Shown here piece after piece: positions 51,401-59,400 of a DNA stretch of 64,000 bases. The stretch is from Sphingobacteriaceae bacterium UBA2059. GTDB lineage: Bacteria; Bacteroidota; Bacteroidia; Sphingobacteriales; Sphingobacteriaceae. A program made the position numbers and the translations under genes. The DNA lies in assembly GCA_002332615.1 (NCBI GenBank), contig DDAL01000008.1:13605-77604 (forward strand). Reading direction: 5' to 3'. The notes under the pieces are model-generated. The model did not search any database. It had not been told where the DNA came from and saw nothing but the letters and a program-made list of their open reading frames with translations. How positions within the stretch are numbered: position 1 is the first letter of the stretch; each line of letters starts with the position of its first letter.

Positions 51401-51865
51401 ACGTACTGTAACCCCCGGCAGCGGCTGCCCGGAAGCATCACGTACTGTGCCGCTTACAATCACGTCATTCTGCCTTAGCTCAATAGCAGCCCGGCTCACA
51501 TCATCCTTACTGCGTACAATAATTGTCTTATTTTCAATTTGGTAAGTAACCGGCTGGCTTTCAAAGCAAAGGTTCAATACTTCAGTTAGCGAAGCATCCT
51601 TAACGGATATGGTTACTTCTTGTGTTCTGTCCAGCACCTGGGGGCTGTACAAAAAATTATATCCTGTTTGTGAATTGATTTCTTTAAAGAACTCTTCAAG
51701 GCTCACCTTCTTATCAAGAGTTACCTTTTGCGCATAACTGGCAGCATTCGCCTGCAAAACGAACATCAATAATACCGCTAAAGTTAGCTTTATTATCAAA
51801 TATCCTTTCTTGCGACGAACAATGCCACTGTATAAAGGAGTAGCATCCATGTAAATTTTCATCAT
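48491..51865 (-). CDS. SusC/RagA TonB-dependent receptor with STN domain (PUL1)
   Basis: Outer-membrane importer. Order: long signal peptide (1-45), STN domain (about 55-115, EEFFKEINSQTGYNFLYSP), carboxypeptidase-like domain (about 130-205), plug starting near EVVVVGYGTRKRTSVV, and a 22-strand barrel ending in FGLDVTF with the terminal Phe. The STN domain allows signalling to the FecR anti-sigma factor encoded just upstream. 1124 residues is normal. It should carry mannan-derived oligosaccharides with the neighbouring SusD. Confidence 0.95.
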   Translation of the reverse strand: MMKIYMDATPLYSGIVRRKKGYLIIKLTLAVLLMFVLQANAASYAQKVTLDKKVSLEEFFKEINSQTGYNFLYSPQVLDRTQEVTISVKDASLTEVLNLCFESQPVTYQIENKTIIVRSKDDVSRAAIELRQNDVIVSGTVRDASGQPLPGVTVRVKGTSKGASTGVNGEFTINAATGGTLVFSMIGFQAQERPVTKAESGIKIMLRDDVSTLDEVVVVGYGTRKRTSVVSAVDQVSSSAFEGRPSVNATQALQGMSPSISVQQRNFEPGAGMNFNVRGISTFGDNSPLVVIDNIVGGDINTLNPADIESISVLKDAGSAAIYGSRASNGVVLVTTKKGSKNSKPVISYNGLAGVNSPHMFFKPVSAWQNAVLRNEAAVNAGQSSAIYSPQEIMQMKENGDSKWFVDEILKDAWQQNHNLSVTGGSENTTYLVSFGLSDQRSNFVGPEKGWKRYNYRVNLTSDYKKFKFGSSLGYTRSDGKDHASTTGTLMVDAARVPLLYSQKDDEGRYLTNDVLQEFNPLGLLEKGGFRHYKNDNIFASVSADYSITNDFKLRGVVGGNVTNNSTYERVMRVDYFPKGISGADRNTNDNSWKGTNLNTQLMAQYTKTFNELHNVDLLIGVSNENSESRGFNLNRRYTDPDLGIPTTGTVIDAGSKNSVQNSGENSLNSLFGRLSYDYENKYYGEFNFRYDGSSKFAKDNRWGFFPAVSLGYRISQEDFMANYRERVGDVKLRGSYGVVGNQNVGNFQYQTTYFGFSNAYGFGNQAVGGTGFTYGNSEIRWEKAATLNVGVDMAFLKNSLLFVFDYFDKTTRDILVPPRVPGLFGTGLPDFNAGKMRNNGWEAALTYRKAGKLFKHNLTFNVGDSRNKVLNFEGDERLSGQEEIYRLMKVGFPYGSYVALRRDGYFQNMEEVASGPKPAGLDVQPGDIRYVDANKDGVIDNRDLYVFGNAFPRFNFGLNYEIGYRNFDLSVFIQGVGKRTTQIRGELVEPFHFNYGMTMYQHQLDYWTPGNPDAEYPRLAANGSASNTNNFRRGSDLYLFNAAYARLKNVQLGYNLPSGFVNKAGVKKARVYVSGQNLLTLSKLTFVDPETSEFNNNMRSDGANSGRSYPTMVYYGFGLDVTF

Positions 51866-51935
51866 TTTTTATTATTTAGGGTTTATAAACACTTTCACGT
51901 ATTTTCGATTTATAATAATTTTCAAAGAGCCTCAA

Positions 51936-53081
51936 CTAAGGCAATACTATAATCCTCCTTCCTTCAATTTTAAAATGAACAATGCCTGTAAGCTCCAGCA
52001 TTTTCAAAACTTCAGACACGTTCTCAAATTTTGAAACAATACCTGTAAGCTGTAATTCAGATGGTTGAGTTTCATATACTATCTCAACATTGTACCATCG
52101 CGATATTTTGAGAAGTATGCCTTCAATAGTATCGCCGTCGAATCGAAACAATCCATCCTTCCAGGCGACGGAATGTTTTGCGTCCACATCATAAATATCT
52201 ACTCTGCCATCAGTTACATCAGCCTGCTGGCCAGGAACAAGCACCTTTCTCCAGCCGGGACCTTTAACTTTAACAGAACCGCTTAACAGTGTAGTCTTAA
52301 CTGATTTTTCGTCTTGATATGCACTGACGTTGAAATGTGTTCCTAGAACCTCGATAGCAGTTTCCCGCACACCAATTATAAACGGATGCTTTTTATCCTC
52401 TGCCACTTCAAAGTAAGCTTCGCCTACAAGCTCAACCTGCCTTTTTTTACCGTGGAATGCAACCGGAAACTTAAGAGATGATGCCGCATTAAGCCATACT
52501 TTCGTACCATCAGGAAGAACCAGCGTAAACTGTCCGCCCCGGGGAGTGCTTACAACATTGTAAGCAAGGGCAGAAGTTTCCTTATCTGTTAGTTTGCCTG
52601 CCTCATAGACTACTTCTCCGGAAGAATTCTTTTTGATAGAAACTCCATTCTGACTTGCAACAAGGCCCTGTGCTGCTTTTTCAAGCGCAACCGACTTACC
52701 GCTACCAAGTGTAAGCAAAGCCCTGTCTTTGCCCGGCACTATTGCGCCGTCTTCAAGCTTGGCTTTAATGGAACTGGTATTAAACTTTACAACATAGAAG
52801 CAGGCACCTACACATAAGCAAAGAAAAATTGATGCAGCAATGGCCCATTTAAAGGGAAAGACAAATCGCGTAGCATTATTATTCCGGATAGCATTCCTTA
52901 TTCTTGAATGCATTTGTCTACCCAGACGCTCCACTTCATCCGGCGATAGAAGGTCTAAAATATCAGGCTCATCGTCAAAACTGTGGTAGTATTCCTCAAG
53001 GCGAGTTACTTCCTCGTCAGTAGCGTTTCCATTAAGAAATCTATGGATTATTTCCTTTAACTTAGTCTTTTCGGTTCGCAC
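51936..53081 (-). CDS. FecR-family anti-sigma factor (PUL1)
   Basis: A single membrane segment (about 76-96, AIAASIFLCLCVGACFYVV) separates the cytoplasmic sigma-binding part from the periplasmic FecR domain (VVSTPRGGQFTLVLPDGTKVW, FDGDTIEGILLKISRWYNV). It should hold the sigma factor until the STN domain of SusC signals glycan import. Located 70 bases before SusC and 64 after the sigma gene. Confidence 0.94.
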   Translation of the reverse strand: MRTEKTKLKEIIHRFLNGNATDEEVTRLEEYYHSFDDEPDILDLLSPDEVERLGRQMHSRIRNAIRNNNATRFVFPFKWAIAASIFLCLCVGACFYVVKFNTSSIKAKLEDGAIVPGKDRALLTLGSGKSVALEKAAQGLVASQNGVSIKKNSSGEVVYEAGKLTDKETSALAYNVVSTPRGGQFTLVLPDGTKVWLNAASSLKFPVAFHGKKRQVELVGEAYFEVAEDKKHPFIIGVRETAIEVLGTHFNVSAYQDEKSVKTTLLSGSVKVKGPGWRKVLVPGQQADVTDGRVDIYDVDAKHSVAWKDGLFRFDGDTIEGILLKISRWYNVEIVYETQPSELQLTGIVSKFENVSEVLKMLELTGIVHFKIEGRRIIVLP

Positions 53082-53145
53082 TTGTGTTGTCTTGTACTAT
53101 ATAGTACGCCAAGCACAAAATACTCCCAAAACAATTTTCACTTTT

Positions 53146-53706
53146 TTATCTGTTAATCAGAATAGCAAATACTATAGTAAGAAATAAGTGGGCAATATGT
53201 GCCTTAACATAAGATGTAGCAGTGGCCAACTGGTTTTGAACAGTCTTTCTCGAAATCTCAAGCTCCTGAGCAATCTGGGCAGTGCTCAAATGATCGAAAA
53301 AGTACATTTTGAAAATAGAGCGTCGTTTTAACGGCAGCTTATTAATATGCCTTTCCAAAGCTATGTTCAATTCATGCTTTAAAAGCGTCTCATCCGCGGT
53401 ATTAGCAGATACAGAAATATGCTTTTCCATGAAAAAACGGCCCTCCATTGACTTTTTTTCAATTTGCTTTAGCACTTGCAGCCGAACGGCGCTAAGTAAA
53501 TAAGATTGAAGATTACGAATTTCTACTTCACCGCGTCTTTCCCATAAGCTTATAAAAACATTCTGAACTATATCCTTACAGTTATCCGCATTTGGCAAAC
53601 GCTTATACGCAGCGTTATATAACAAGCGCCAATACTTCTCGTATATAGCATCAAAACTTAAAACATCATCGACCTTCAACAGAGCAAGTAATCTTTCTTC
53701 ATCCAT
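53146..53706 (-). CDS. ECF-type RNA polymerase sigma factor (PUL1)
   Basis: A 186-residue sigma-70 family member of the ECF class. Region 2 (YLLSAVRLQVLKQIEK and FDAIYEKYWRLLYN at the start) and the region 4 helix-turn-helix (LSTAQIAQELEISRKTVQNQL) are clear. It ends in a hydrophobic tail (IAHLFLTIVFAILINR), unusual for a soluble sigma factor. It leads the PUL1 genes and is paired with the FecR next to it. Confidence 0.92.
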   Translation of the reverse strand: MDEERLLALLKVDDVLSFDAIYEKYWRLLYNAAYKRLPNADNCKDIVQNVFISLWERRGEVEIRNLQSYLLSAVRLQVLKQIEKKSMEGRFFMEKHISVSANTADETLLKHELNIALERHINKLPLKRRSIFKMYFFDHLSTAQIAQELEISRKTVQNQLATATSYVKAHIAHLFLTIVFAILINR

Positions 53707-53980
53707 ACCTTTACCTTGATACTTTATCTAATTCTGTCAGTTCTTTTTAAAACACACAGCTGATTGGTCATGTGTATAAAAATCCAACTTTATTCTAAAA
53801 CTAATATCTATAGGTTCACGAATTTATAAATATATCAATTTAAGTTTGCTCGCTAAGTTTTAGAAAGAAATAACTACAGTCATGCTCATTTCTTACTCTC
53901 TAAACCTGTCAACCCTACGTTTCTAAAGGCAACTTTTAAAAACATACTGCTTAGCTCTTTTAATTGACTTTCTTTGTTGG
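53707..53980. other. Divergent gap between sigma gene and ruvX
   Basis: No gene. The AT-rich 274 bases hold the start signals of the sigma gene (leftward) and ruvX (rightward). A degenerate -7-like TTTCTTTG (53969-53976) lies 4 bases before the ruvX ATG. Confidence 0.4.
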
Positions 53981-54408
53981 ATGGCGCGTATTAAAGTTTC
54001 GATTACGGCACCAAACGAATAGGCATTGCCGTTACAGACCCTCTGCAGATCATTGCAACCGGGCTTGGTACTGTTCATCCCAAGGATGTTGTTGTGTATT
54101 TAAAGAAATACCTCCTTACCGAAAGTGTAGAGTGTTTTGTTGTTGGAGAGCCAAAGCAAATGGATGGAACGGCGTCACAGTCAGCCCCGCATGTTAAAGG
54201 GTTTGTAACCACGCTTAAAAAAAACTTCCCCGGCATTCCCATCTACAGGCTGGACGAACGCTTTACCTCCAAAATGGCTTCAGCTGCCATTGCCGGAAGC
54301 GGACTCAAAAGATCCGACAGGCAGAGGAAAGACCTCGTCGACACGGTAGCCGCTACCATCATACTGCAATCCTATATGGAGCATCAAAAAAACCATCCCC
54401 TGTATTAG
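53981..54408 (+). pseudogene. ruvX: ruvX (YqgF) Holliday-junction resolvase, frameshifted
   Basis: From ATG 53981 the frame reads MARIKV, then the family sequence FDYGTKRIGIAVTDP continues in another frame from 53998. The shift lies at about 53996-53998; one missing base would restore it. The rest is a normal RuvX (VECFVVGEPKQMDG, YRLDERFTSKMA, DTVAATIILQ) ending at 54408. In that frame a stop lies just upstream of the FDYG codons and no ATG exists, so full-length RuvX is not made unless by frameshifting. A sequencing error is also possible. RuvX is essential in many bacteria, so another copy or an error is worth checking. It lies between the two PULs. Confidence 0.8.
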
Positions 54409-54479
54409 CGGAAGAATGATATTAGACAGCTGTTCCCTTTGAAGCCGCGCAAAACCAAGGCAACTGGCAGTTAAATAGA

Positions 54480-54588
54480 AGGCTTTTTCTTCCTATGTCC
54501 CGCTATATCGCTAAACTGCATGTTGCAAATTAACAAACAGGAATAAATACAAAAAAACCTGAGACTAGTCCGCCTCAGGCTTTTTTTT
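54480..54588. repeat. holB: Repeat copy B: relic of holB 5' end with PUL2 terminator
   Basis: The minus strand from ATG 54521 encodes MQFSDIAGHR, like holB, then shifts frame (one G fewer than copy A) and stops after 16 codons. The upstream part keeps the holB -7 region; the terminator half is similar to that of copy A but with a shorter stem. It is 54480-54588 versus 44373-44481 for copy A, so the pair encloses PUL1 and ruvX (10.1 kb between them). Confidence 0.85.
54551..54588 (-). terminator. PUL2 terminator
   Basis: CCTGAG (54558-54563) pairs with CTCAGG (54574-54579), flanked by A and T runs. It ends the PUL2 transcript 6 bases past the last gene. It is homologous to the PUL1 terminator. 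Confidence 0.75.
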
Positions 54589-54593
54589 CAAGA

Positions 54594-55604
54594 CTATTCA
54601 ACAGCGTTAAGCTCCGAATATCCTACATAGCTTCCTAGCGTAGAGGTAAACGTGAACTTAATATGTCGTGCATCAACAGGCTTCTTAAATGAAACATTAT
54701 ATTGATTTGAATTATCATAACTATCAAATGTTCCCTGATTGTCCCACTTAGCTCCATCTTTACTCGAGTAAACGCTTATTATGTTTGCAGAATAATTAAC
54801 GCCAAGGTGTGGCATATTGAATACAAACCCCTTAACCGGCCTGTTCTCTCCCGCATCAATGGTAAGAAAAGAAGTCGAAATAGGGGCAATCCAAGAACTC
54901 TTCAGCGAGCCGTCAAAAAGTTTTGAAAGTTCGTAACCGTTGTAACTTGTATGAGCAGAATATTTCCACTTAGACCTGTCCATAAGTTTGCCCTCAAATT
55001 TTGCATTTGAAGCCGCTATATTGTCGAGGTCTATGTTTATTGATACCAGAAAATAAACAGTTTTCCTTTGTGTTGCACACTTTACCTTATCGTTATTAGT
55101 CTTGGTTAATGTAACCGGCAACAAATAGGTCTCAGATTCCTTGAAAAAGGCCTGTTTAAGTTCTATGGAAAGTGTGTCAGAAGAAATCTTCCCTTTGCGG
55201 ATTGTGAACTTATTATCTGACAATTTATAAGCTTCTGGTGGCAGTTGCTTATATGCTTTTAAATCAGACGCAGTTAATGAATCGTTCTTGTCAAGATCAA
55301 AACTTACTTCAGTCTCAAAATCAAAGCTCTGCTCTCGGGTAATCCCCGCTTGAAGTGAAATTACAGCCTTATTGCCTTTTATTGTAAGAGCACCCCCTTT
55401 ACTAAGCACATCAATGCTATTTATCTTTGAAGCTTCGTTCTGAGACTTTAGGTAAACATATATATCCTGCGGATCAATTCCTCCATAGCGATGTAGAGGC
55501 GTTTCAAATGGCTCAATTTCATTATTCTTGCAAGACAAGAAATTCAACGCTATCAGCATAGCAAAAACCAACGAGCACTTTGCTTTTATATTTTTCAATT
55601 TCAT
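54594..55604 (-). CDS. DUF1735 and discoidin (F5/8 C) domain lipoprotein (PUL2)
   Basis: A probable surface glycan-binding lipoprotein. Lipobox LSC after a signal peptide, a DUF1735 domain (about 30-185, including SYLLPVTLTK-like ETYLLPVTLTKTN), and a C-terminal F5/8 type C domain (about 215-336, ELSKLFDGSLKSSWIAP and ITSVYSSKDGAKW). Last gene of PUL2 before the terminator. Such proteins accompany GH18 enzymes in N-glycan loci of Bacteroides. Confidence 0.88.
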   Translation of the reverse strand: MKLKNIKAKCSLVFAMLIALNFLSCKNNEIEPFETPLHRYGGIDPQDIYVYLKSQNEASKINSIDVLSKGGALTIKGNKAVISLQAGITREQSFDFETEVSFDLDKNDSLTASDLKAYKQLPPEAYKLSDNKFTIRKGKISSDTLSIELKQAFFKESETYLLPVTLTKTNNDKVKCATQRKTVYFLVSINIDLDNIAASNAKFEGKLMDRSKWKYSAHTSYNGYELSKLFDGSLKSSWIAPISTSFLTIDAGENRPVKGFVFNMPHLGVNYSANIISVYSSKDGAKWDNQGTFDSYDNSNQYNVSFKKPVDARHIKFTFTSTLGSYVGYSELNAVE

Positions 55605-55620
55605 AACTTAATTATTAAAC

Positions 55621-56733
55621 TTACTTCCTCTCAGGAAACCGTACTCCCTGTACCCATTGAATACCCTTACCACTTAAATCAATAGTATTACCGTGGCCGG
55701 TAATATCCTGCAGTATGCTTCCCTGTCCTTCGTTTGCAGGCCAGTAGACTTCCAGGTTCGGGCTTTTAGGATCAACAACATACAAGTTATTTTTAATTTG
55801 AGAAGGCGTTAATGCTACCGACCATAGACGAATTTCCCTTAGCATACCAGAGAATGTCGAATTACCGAAACCTACATTTTCGAACCTATATAACTTGTTC
55901 AACGTAGGCGCAGCAACGTTCAAATCCTGCTCACCGTTAACAAACACTTTCAAGCTGGCGCCATCATACACCAAAGCAAAATGATACCAGGTGTTTTCTG
56001 AAAACTGTGTAGATGAAGCTAGTTGCCCGTTACCGGTTTTCACCTGCAACTGATTAGGCTTAATAACAACATCTCCAAAGCGAGAGTAAACCTCATCCGG
56101 ACCTGCATATATAAGAGCTTGATTATTAACACTAAGCCTGTCTGTTTTAACACTAAACTGAAATGTCCATTGCTTCAACCCTTCCAAAGGGGTCTTTAAC
56201 TTGGCTTCAATATTGTTGCTCTGCAACTTAAGCACAGGAGTCACAATAACTCTGTCAAGCAAGACAAACACTGTCTTTGACGCTGCCAGAAAGGAAGTCT
56301 CTCCACCCGAAATACCGGTTAATGTTACGGGAACAACATACGTTTTCGTATTAGGAAGAGAGGAATCTAATGGCTTAATGGACAAGTTAACCGGATCTCC
56401 GCTCATTTCGCCCGCTTTTATTACAGCAGAGTTAGATGACAAAGAGTAAAAGCTATCAGGCAATGGCGCATAGTCAGTGCCATTAAGTTTATTGAACGAA
56501 GCGAGCAAGCTTGTATCAACAGCAATACTCACCCTCGTTTCAGCAGAGACCAGGTTACCAGACCTGACGTTAATTTTAAAAGCCCCTCCCTGCTCATCAA
56601 TTGTAAGCCTGGATGCATTTTCCCCAGAAGCTTCACTTATATAAACAGCATTGGTAAGAGGTTCAGATTTCTTACAGCCGGATACAAGAAATATACAGCT
56701 TAAAAACAAAAGTATATAATTTATTCTTTTCAT
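55621..56733 (-). CDS. DUF1735 and LamG domain lipoprotein (PUL2)
   Basis: A second surface glycan-binding protein. Lipobox SGC (LVSGCKKSE), DUF1735 (about 28-170, with TYVVPVTLTGISGG) and a LamG/concanavalin-like domain (about 185-360, WYHFALVYDGASLKVFVNG and REIRLWSVALT). The start is ATG 56733; the frame extends by a TTG two codons upstream, less likely. It lies between the GH18 and F5/8 genes. Confidence 0.88.
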   Translation of the reverse strand: MKRINYILLFLSCIFLVSGCKKSEPLTNAVYISEASGENASRLTIDEQGGAFKINVRSGNLVSAETRVSIAVDTSLLASFNKLNGTDYAPLPDSFYSLSSNSAVIKAGEMSGDPVNLSIKPLDSSLPNTKTYVVPVTLTGISGGETSFLAASKTVFVLLDRVIVTPVLKLQSNNIEAKLKTPLEGLKQWTFQFSVKTDRLSVNNQALIYAGPDEVYSRFGDVVIKPNQLQVKTGNGQLASSTQFSENTWYHFALVYDGASLKVFVNGEQDLNVAAPTLNKLYRFENVGFGNSTFSGMLREIRLWSVALTPSQIKNNLYVVDPKSPNLEVYWPANEGQGSILQDITGHGNTIDLSGKGIQWVQGVRFPERK

Positions 56734-56749
56734 TGTCAAACGGTTATGG

Positions 56750-57775
56750 TTACTTAACAGGTGGGTTCTGAATACGTATTGCTTCTCTTAAAAATTGGTA
56801 GTCGGGCTTGTTTTTGTACTCATATTCCATATGATAAGTACCAATACCACCTTTTCTTCCCTGCTTCGGGTTCCATGAAGCATAAGCAAGCAGCTGAGGC
56901 ACTTCCTTACCAAAAACATCCTTCATTACAGGTCCGCCTTTTTCCCAGAAGGATTCAAAATTCGACGTTATAATGAACTTCCCAGGTTTAATTCCTTTCA
57001 TGTCTTTCAAAGCGTCGTAACGCTGCTGAACACTCTGAAGAGAAGAATCATAATATGCCTGAGATATAAAGTAGTCAAAGTACTCCCCAAGCTCGAAAGG
57101 CATCACATTAAGTTCTCCATCTACACATAACAGCTTTCCTGAACCCGACTTTGGACCTAAATATTTTCCTATTTCTTTCACGAACATCTTCACAGGTTCC
57201 CATCTTTGCTTGGTAAACGTTCCATAATAGCCGCCTATATTCGGCTCCCAATCAATATCAAAGCCGTCATAACCATATTTATTAATGCTGTCGACCACCG
57301 CCTTTGCATAGTTTCTGATTGCGACACTGTCCGGCACTTCGTTGTTTTTACCTTTAAAGACCTCCCTGCCCCCACATGCATCTCCTATTTCAGACAAAAT
57401 AAAGCAAATTAACACCTTCGTGCCTTTAACCTTCTGCACATACTCTAAGTCCCTTTTCTTTTCGTCGTTAAGGTTTTGCCATCCTCCCCAGATAGAAACC
57501 ATATCGACACTATCAGGTATGGAAGACAGATACGCCTGACCGCTTGCCCCATTTGCTGTCCAGTTTCCAAACCATCCGAAAGCAATTGAATGTTCAGACC
57601 TCTTGTAAGCTCTGAGATTCTCTAAATAGGCTTCAGTATACTTCTTATCAAGTCCCCCATTTCCCAGGCCACCTAACTTTTGCACCTCAACCGGCTTAGA
57701 ATCGGTCCATTTACTGCACGAGAACATAAAGACCAGGCATAAAGCCGCCACATGCCACATTATAATTTTTTTCAT
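56750..57775 (-). CDS. GH18 endo-beta-N-acetylglucosaminidase-like lipoprotein (PUL2)
   Basis: A lipoprotein (lipobox FSC, Cys20) with a GH18 TIM barrel. The catalytic motif DGFDIDWE spans 170-177: Asp170, Asp173, Asp175 and the acid Glu177. The rest resembles EndoH/EndoF-type enzymes that cut the chitobiose core of N-glycans rather than chitinases. In B. thetaiotaomicron a GH18 of this kind sits beside SusC/SusD-like and DUF1735 proteins in the high-mannose N-glycan locus. Third of the minus-strand PUL2 genes after SusC and SusD. Confidence 0.88.
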   Translation of the reverse strand: MKKIIMWHVAALCLVFMFSCSKWTDSKPVEVQKLGGLGNGGLDKKYTEAYLENLRAYKRSEHSIAFGWFGNWTANGASGQAYLSSIPDSVDMVSIWGGWQNLNDEKKRDLEYVQKVKGTKVLICFILSEIGDACGGREVFKGKNNEVPDSVAIRNYAKAVVDSINKYGYDGFDIDWEPNIGGYYGTFTKQRWEPVKMFVKEIGKYLGPKSGSGKLLCVDGELNVMPFELGEYFDYFISQAYYDSSLQSVQQRYDALKDMKGIKPGKFIITSNFESFWEKGGPVMKDVFGKEVPQLLAYASWNPKQGRKGGIGTYHMEYEYKNKPDYQFLREAIRIQNPPVK

Positions 57776-57794
57776 AACTCTAATAAAAATTTAA

Positions 57795-59390
57795 TTAACG
57801 TTTTTCCCACCATAGCTTAGTAGATCCTAAGTCTGGTCCACCTAATAACTGTATTCCCCGAAGCACCTCCGCATTGTTAGTTTTGTATTCGTTCACAGGA
57901 TAAGGCATTCGCTTTACTTGCTCATCAGTTTGTACCGAACCGTTACTCCTGTTCATCAAAACAGGAAACAACCTTGGGTACCCTGTCCTTCTAAACTCAG
58001 ACCACGCCTCCTGCCCGTTTGGAAAAAGAGCAATCCATTTTTGAGTTACTATTTTTTCCAGCTTAATATTAAAGCTTTCGCCATCATTCCACTTTATGGT
58101 TACCGATCCAAGAGCTTTGGTACTTTGACCACGCTTTAAAAAGTCAGTATAATCTGCCGGCTTATTTTTGCTGTTGCCGATATATTCGGAGGCATTGCTT
58201 AAATTGTACTGAGCAAAAGAAGCGGCAATTCCCTTTTCGTAAAAGCTCTGAGCACTTCCTCCCATGTTCCACCCACGTAAAGCACCTTCCGCGCGAAGAA
58301 AGCAGACTTCAGACTCTGTCAACCAATACAGCGGAGTATCATACTCAACGTTAGGTACGGAAAATGCAGAATAGTCGGCGGCCGGAATTCCTATTCTTAC
58401 TCCATAGTACCCTTCGCTACCACCAGCATTAGACTTTTTAAAGTAGGCGCTGATCCGAGGGTCGTTATATCCTTTCATATATGACTCAATGCTTGCGCCC
58501 ATTCTCGTATCGCCGTAAGCCTCCCAAATGGTTTTCAAAGGATGACGAAATTCCATTCCCGCTCCCGAACGCATTTTAGCAGTCTCATCTTTACTGCTTA
58601 TAACTCCCACAGGGTGGTTTACGGCTTGCTCTGCATATTTTTTACCCATCTCAGGTTCAGCAACAGACACTCTGACAGCCAGTCTGAGCATCAGGGAATT
58701 CGCAAACTTTATCCATTTTTTAACATCACCACCGTAAACAGCATCGTATTTAGCAAGGACTGTCGGACTAGTAGCCGAGTACTTGTTCAAAACCTCTACT
58801 GCATCTGTAAGTTCAGTAAAGAAACTCTTATAAATTTCCTGCTGAGAATCATACCTCACTGTTAACCCGCCTTTTCCAATCGCACTGTAGGGTATTGGAC
58901 CAAACATATCCGTTGTCCTGTGTATACCGGCAATTTTAATTACCTGTGCCAGCGCCAGGATCTCAGGTTTCCCCTCTGCTTTCTTCTTAATTTCAAACCA
59001 CGGATTATAAATTTTAGTGGTCATAATTTCGTAGGTATAGTTTCCCCATCCTTCTGTAAAAAAGTAAGTAGTAAAGTTATTACCACTATTAAACTTATTT
59101 TGAGTTGGCGAAAGATACCCACCCCATCCATCACCAGCCAGATTACATGATATCTGATATTGGTTAACCGGATCCGTATCATCAGCGGCAGTTCCGATAG
59201 GAATAACCGCTTTTTGCAAACGGGGAAAAAAGCCTCCTACATCCAAATTATCGTATCCTGCCATGTCTTTTGTCACGCCGTTCGGGTCAGTATTGATCTT
59301 TTCAAAGTCTTTTGTACAAGAGCTAAAACAACCTGATAAACTTAAAAAGGCTGCGCCCAAAATAATGTGTTTAAACGAGTATCGTTTCAT
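57795..59390 (-). CDS. SusD-like (SusD/RagB type 2) lipoprotein (PUL2)
   Basis: A surface lipoprotein of the SusD-like_2 type, which differs from the PUL1 SusD. Lipobox (LSGC, with a second Cys in CFSSC), and helices with IAGIHRTTDMFGPIPYSAIG and WIKFANSLMLRLAVRVS typical of the class. I start at 59390 (MKRYSFKHII); the frame extends to 59429 but would overlap SusC. It begins 10 bases after SusC stop. 531 residues. Confidence 0.92.
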   Translation of the reverse strand: MKRYSFKHIILGAAFLSLSGCFSSCTKDFEKINTDPNGVTKDMAGYDNLDVGGFFPRLQKAVIPIGTAADDTDPVNQYQISCNLAGDGWGGYLSPTQNKFNSGNNFTTYFFTEGWGNYTYEIMTTKIYNPWFEIKKKAEGKPEILALAQVIKIAGIHRTTDMFGPIPYSAIGKGGLTVRYDSQQEIYKSFFTELTDAVEVLNKYSATSPTVLAKYDAVYGGDVKKWIKFANSLMLRLAVRVSVAEPEMGKKYAEQAVNHPVGVISSKDETAKMRSGAGMEFRHPLKTIWEAYGDTRMGASIESYMKGYNDPRISAYFKKSNAGGSEGYYGVRIGIPAADYSAFSVPNVEYDTPLYWLTESEVCFLRAEGALRGWNMGGSAQSFYEKGIAASFAQYNLSNASEYIGNSKNKPADYTDFLKRGQSTKALGSVTIKWNDGESFNIKLEKIVTQKWIALFPNGQEAWSEFRRTGYPRLFPVLMNRSNGSVQTDEQVKRMPYPVNEYKTNNAEVLRGIQLLGGPDLGSTKLWWEKR

Positions 59391-59400
59391 AGTTCTGAGT

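Noticed and set aside
53981..54010. Programmed frameshift in ruvX
   Set aside because: No slippery heptamer, stop codon signal or stimulating structure of a known kind is visible; decay or sequence error is simpler.
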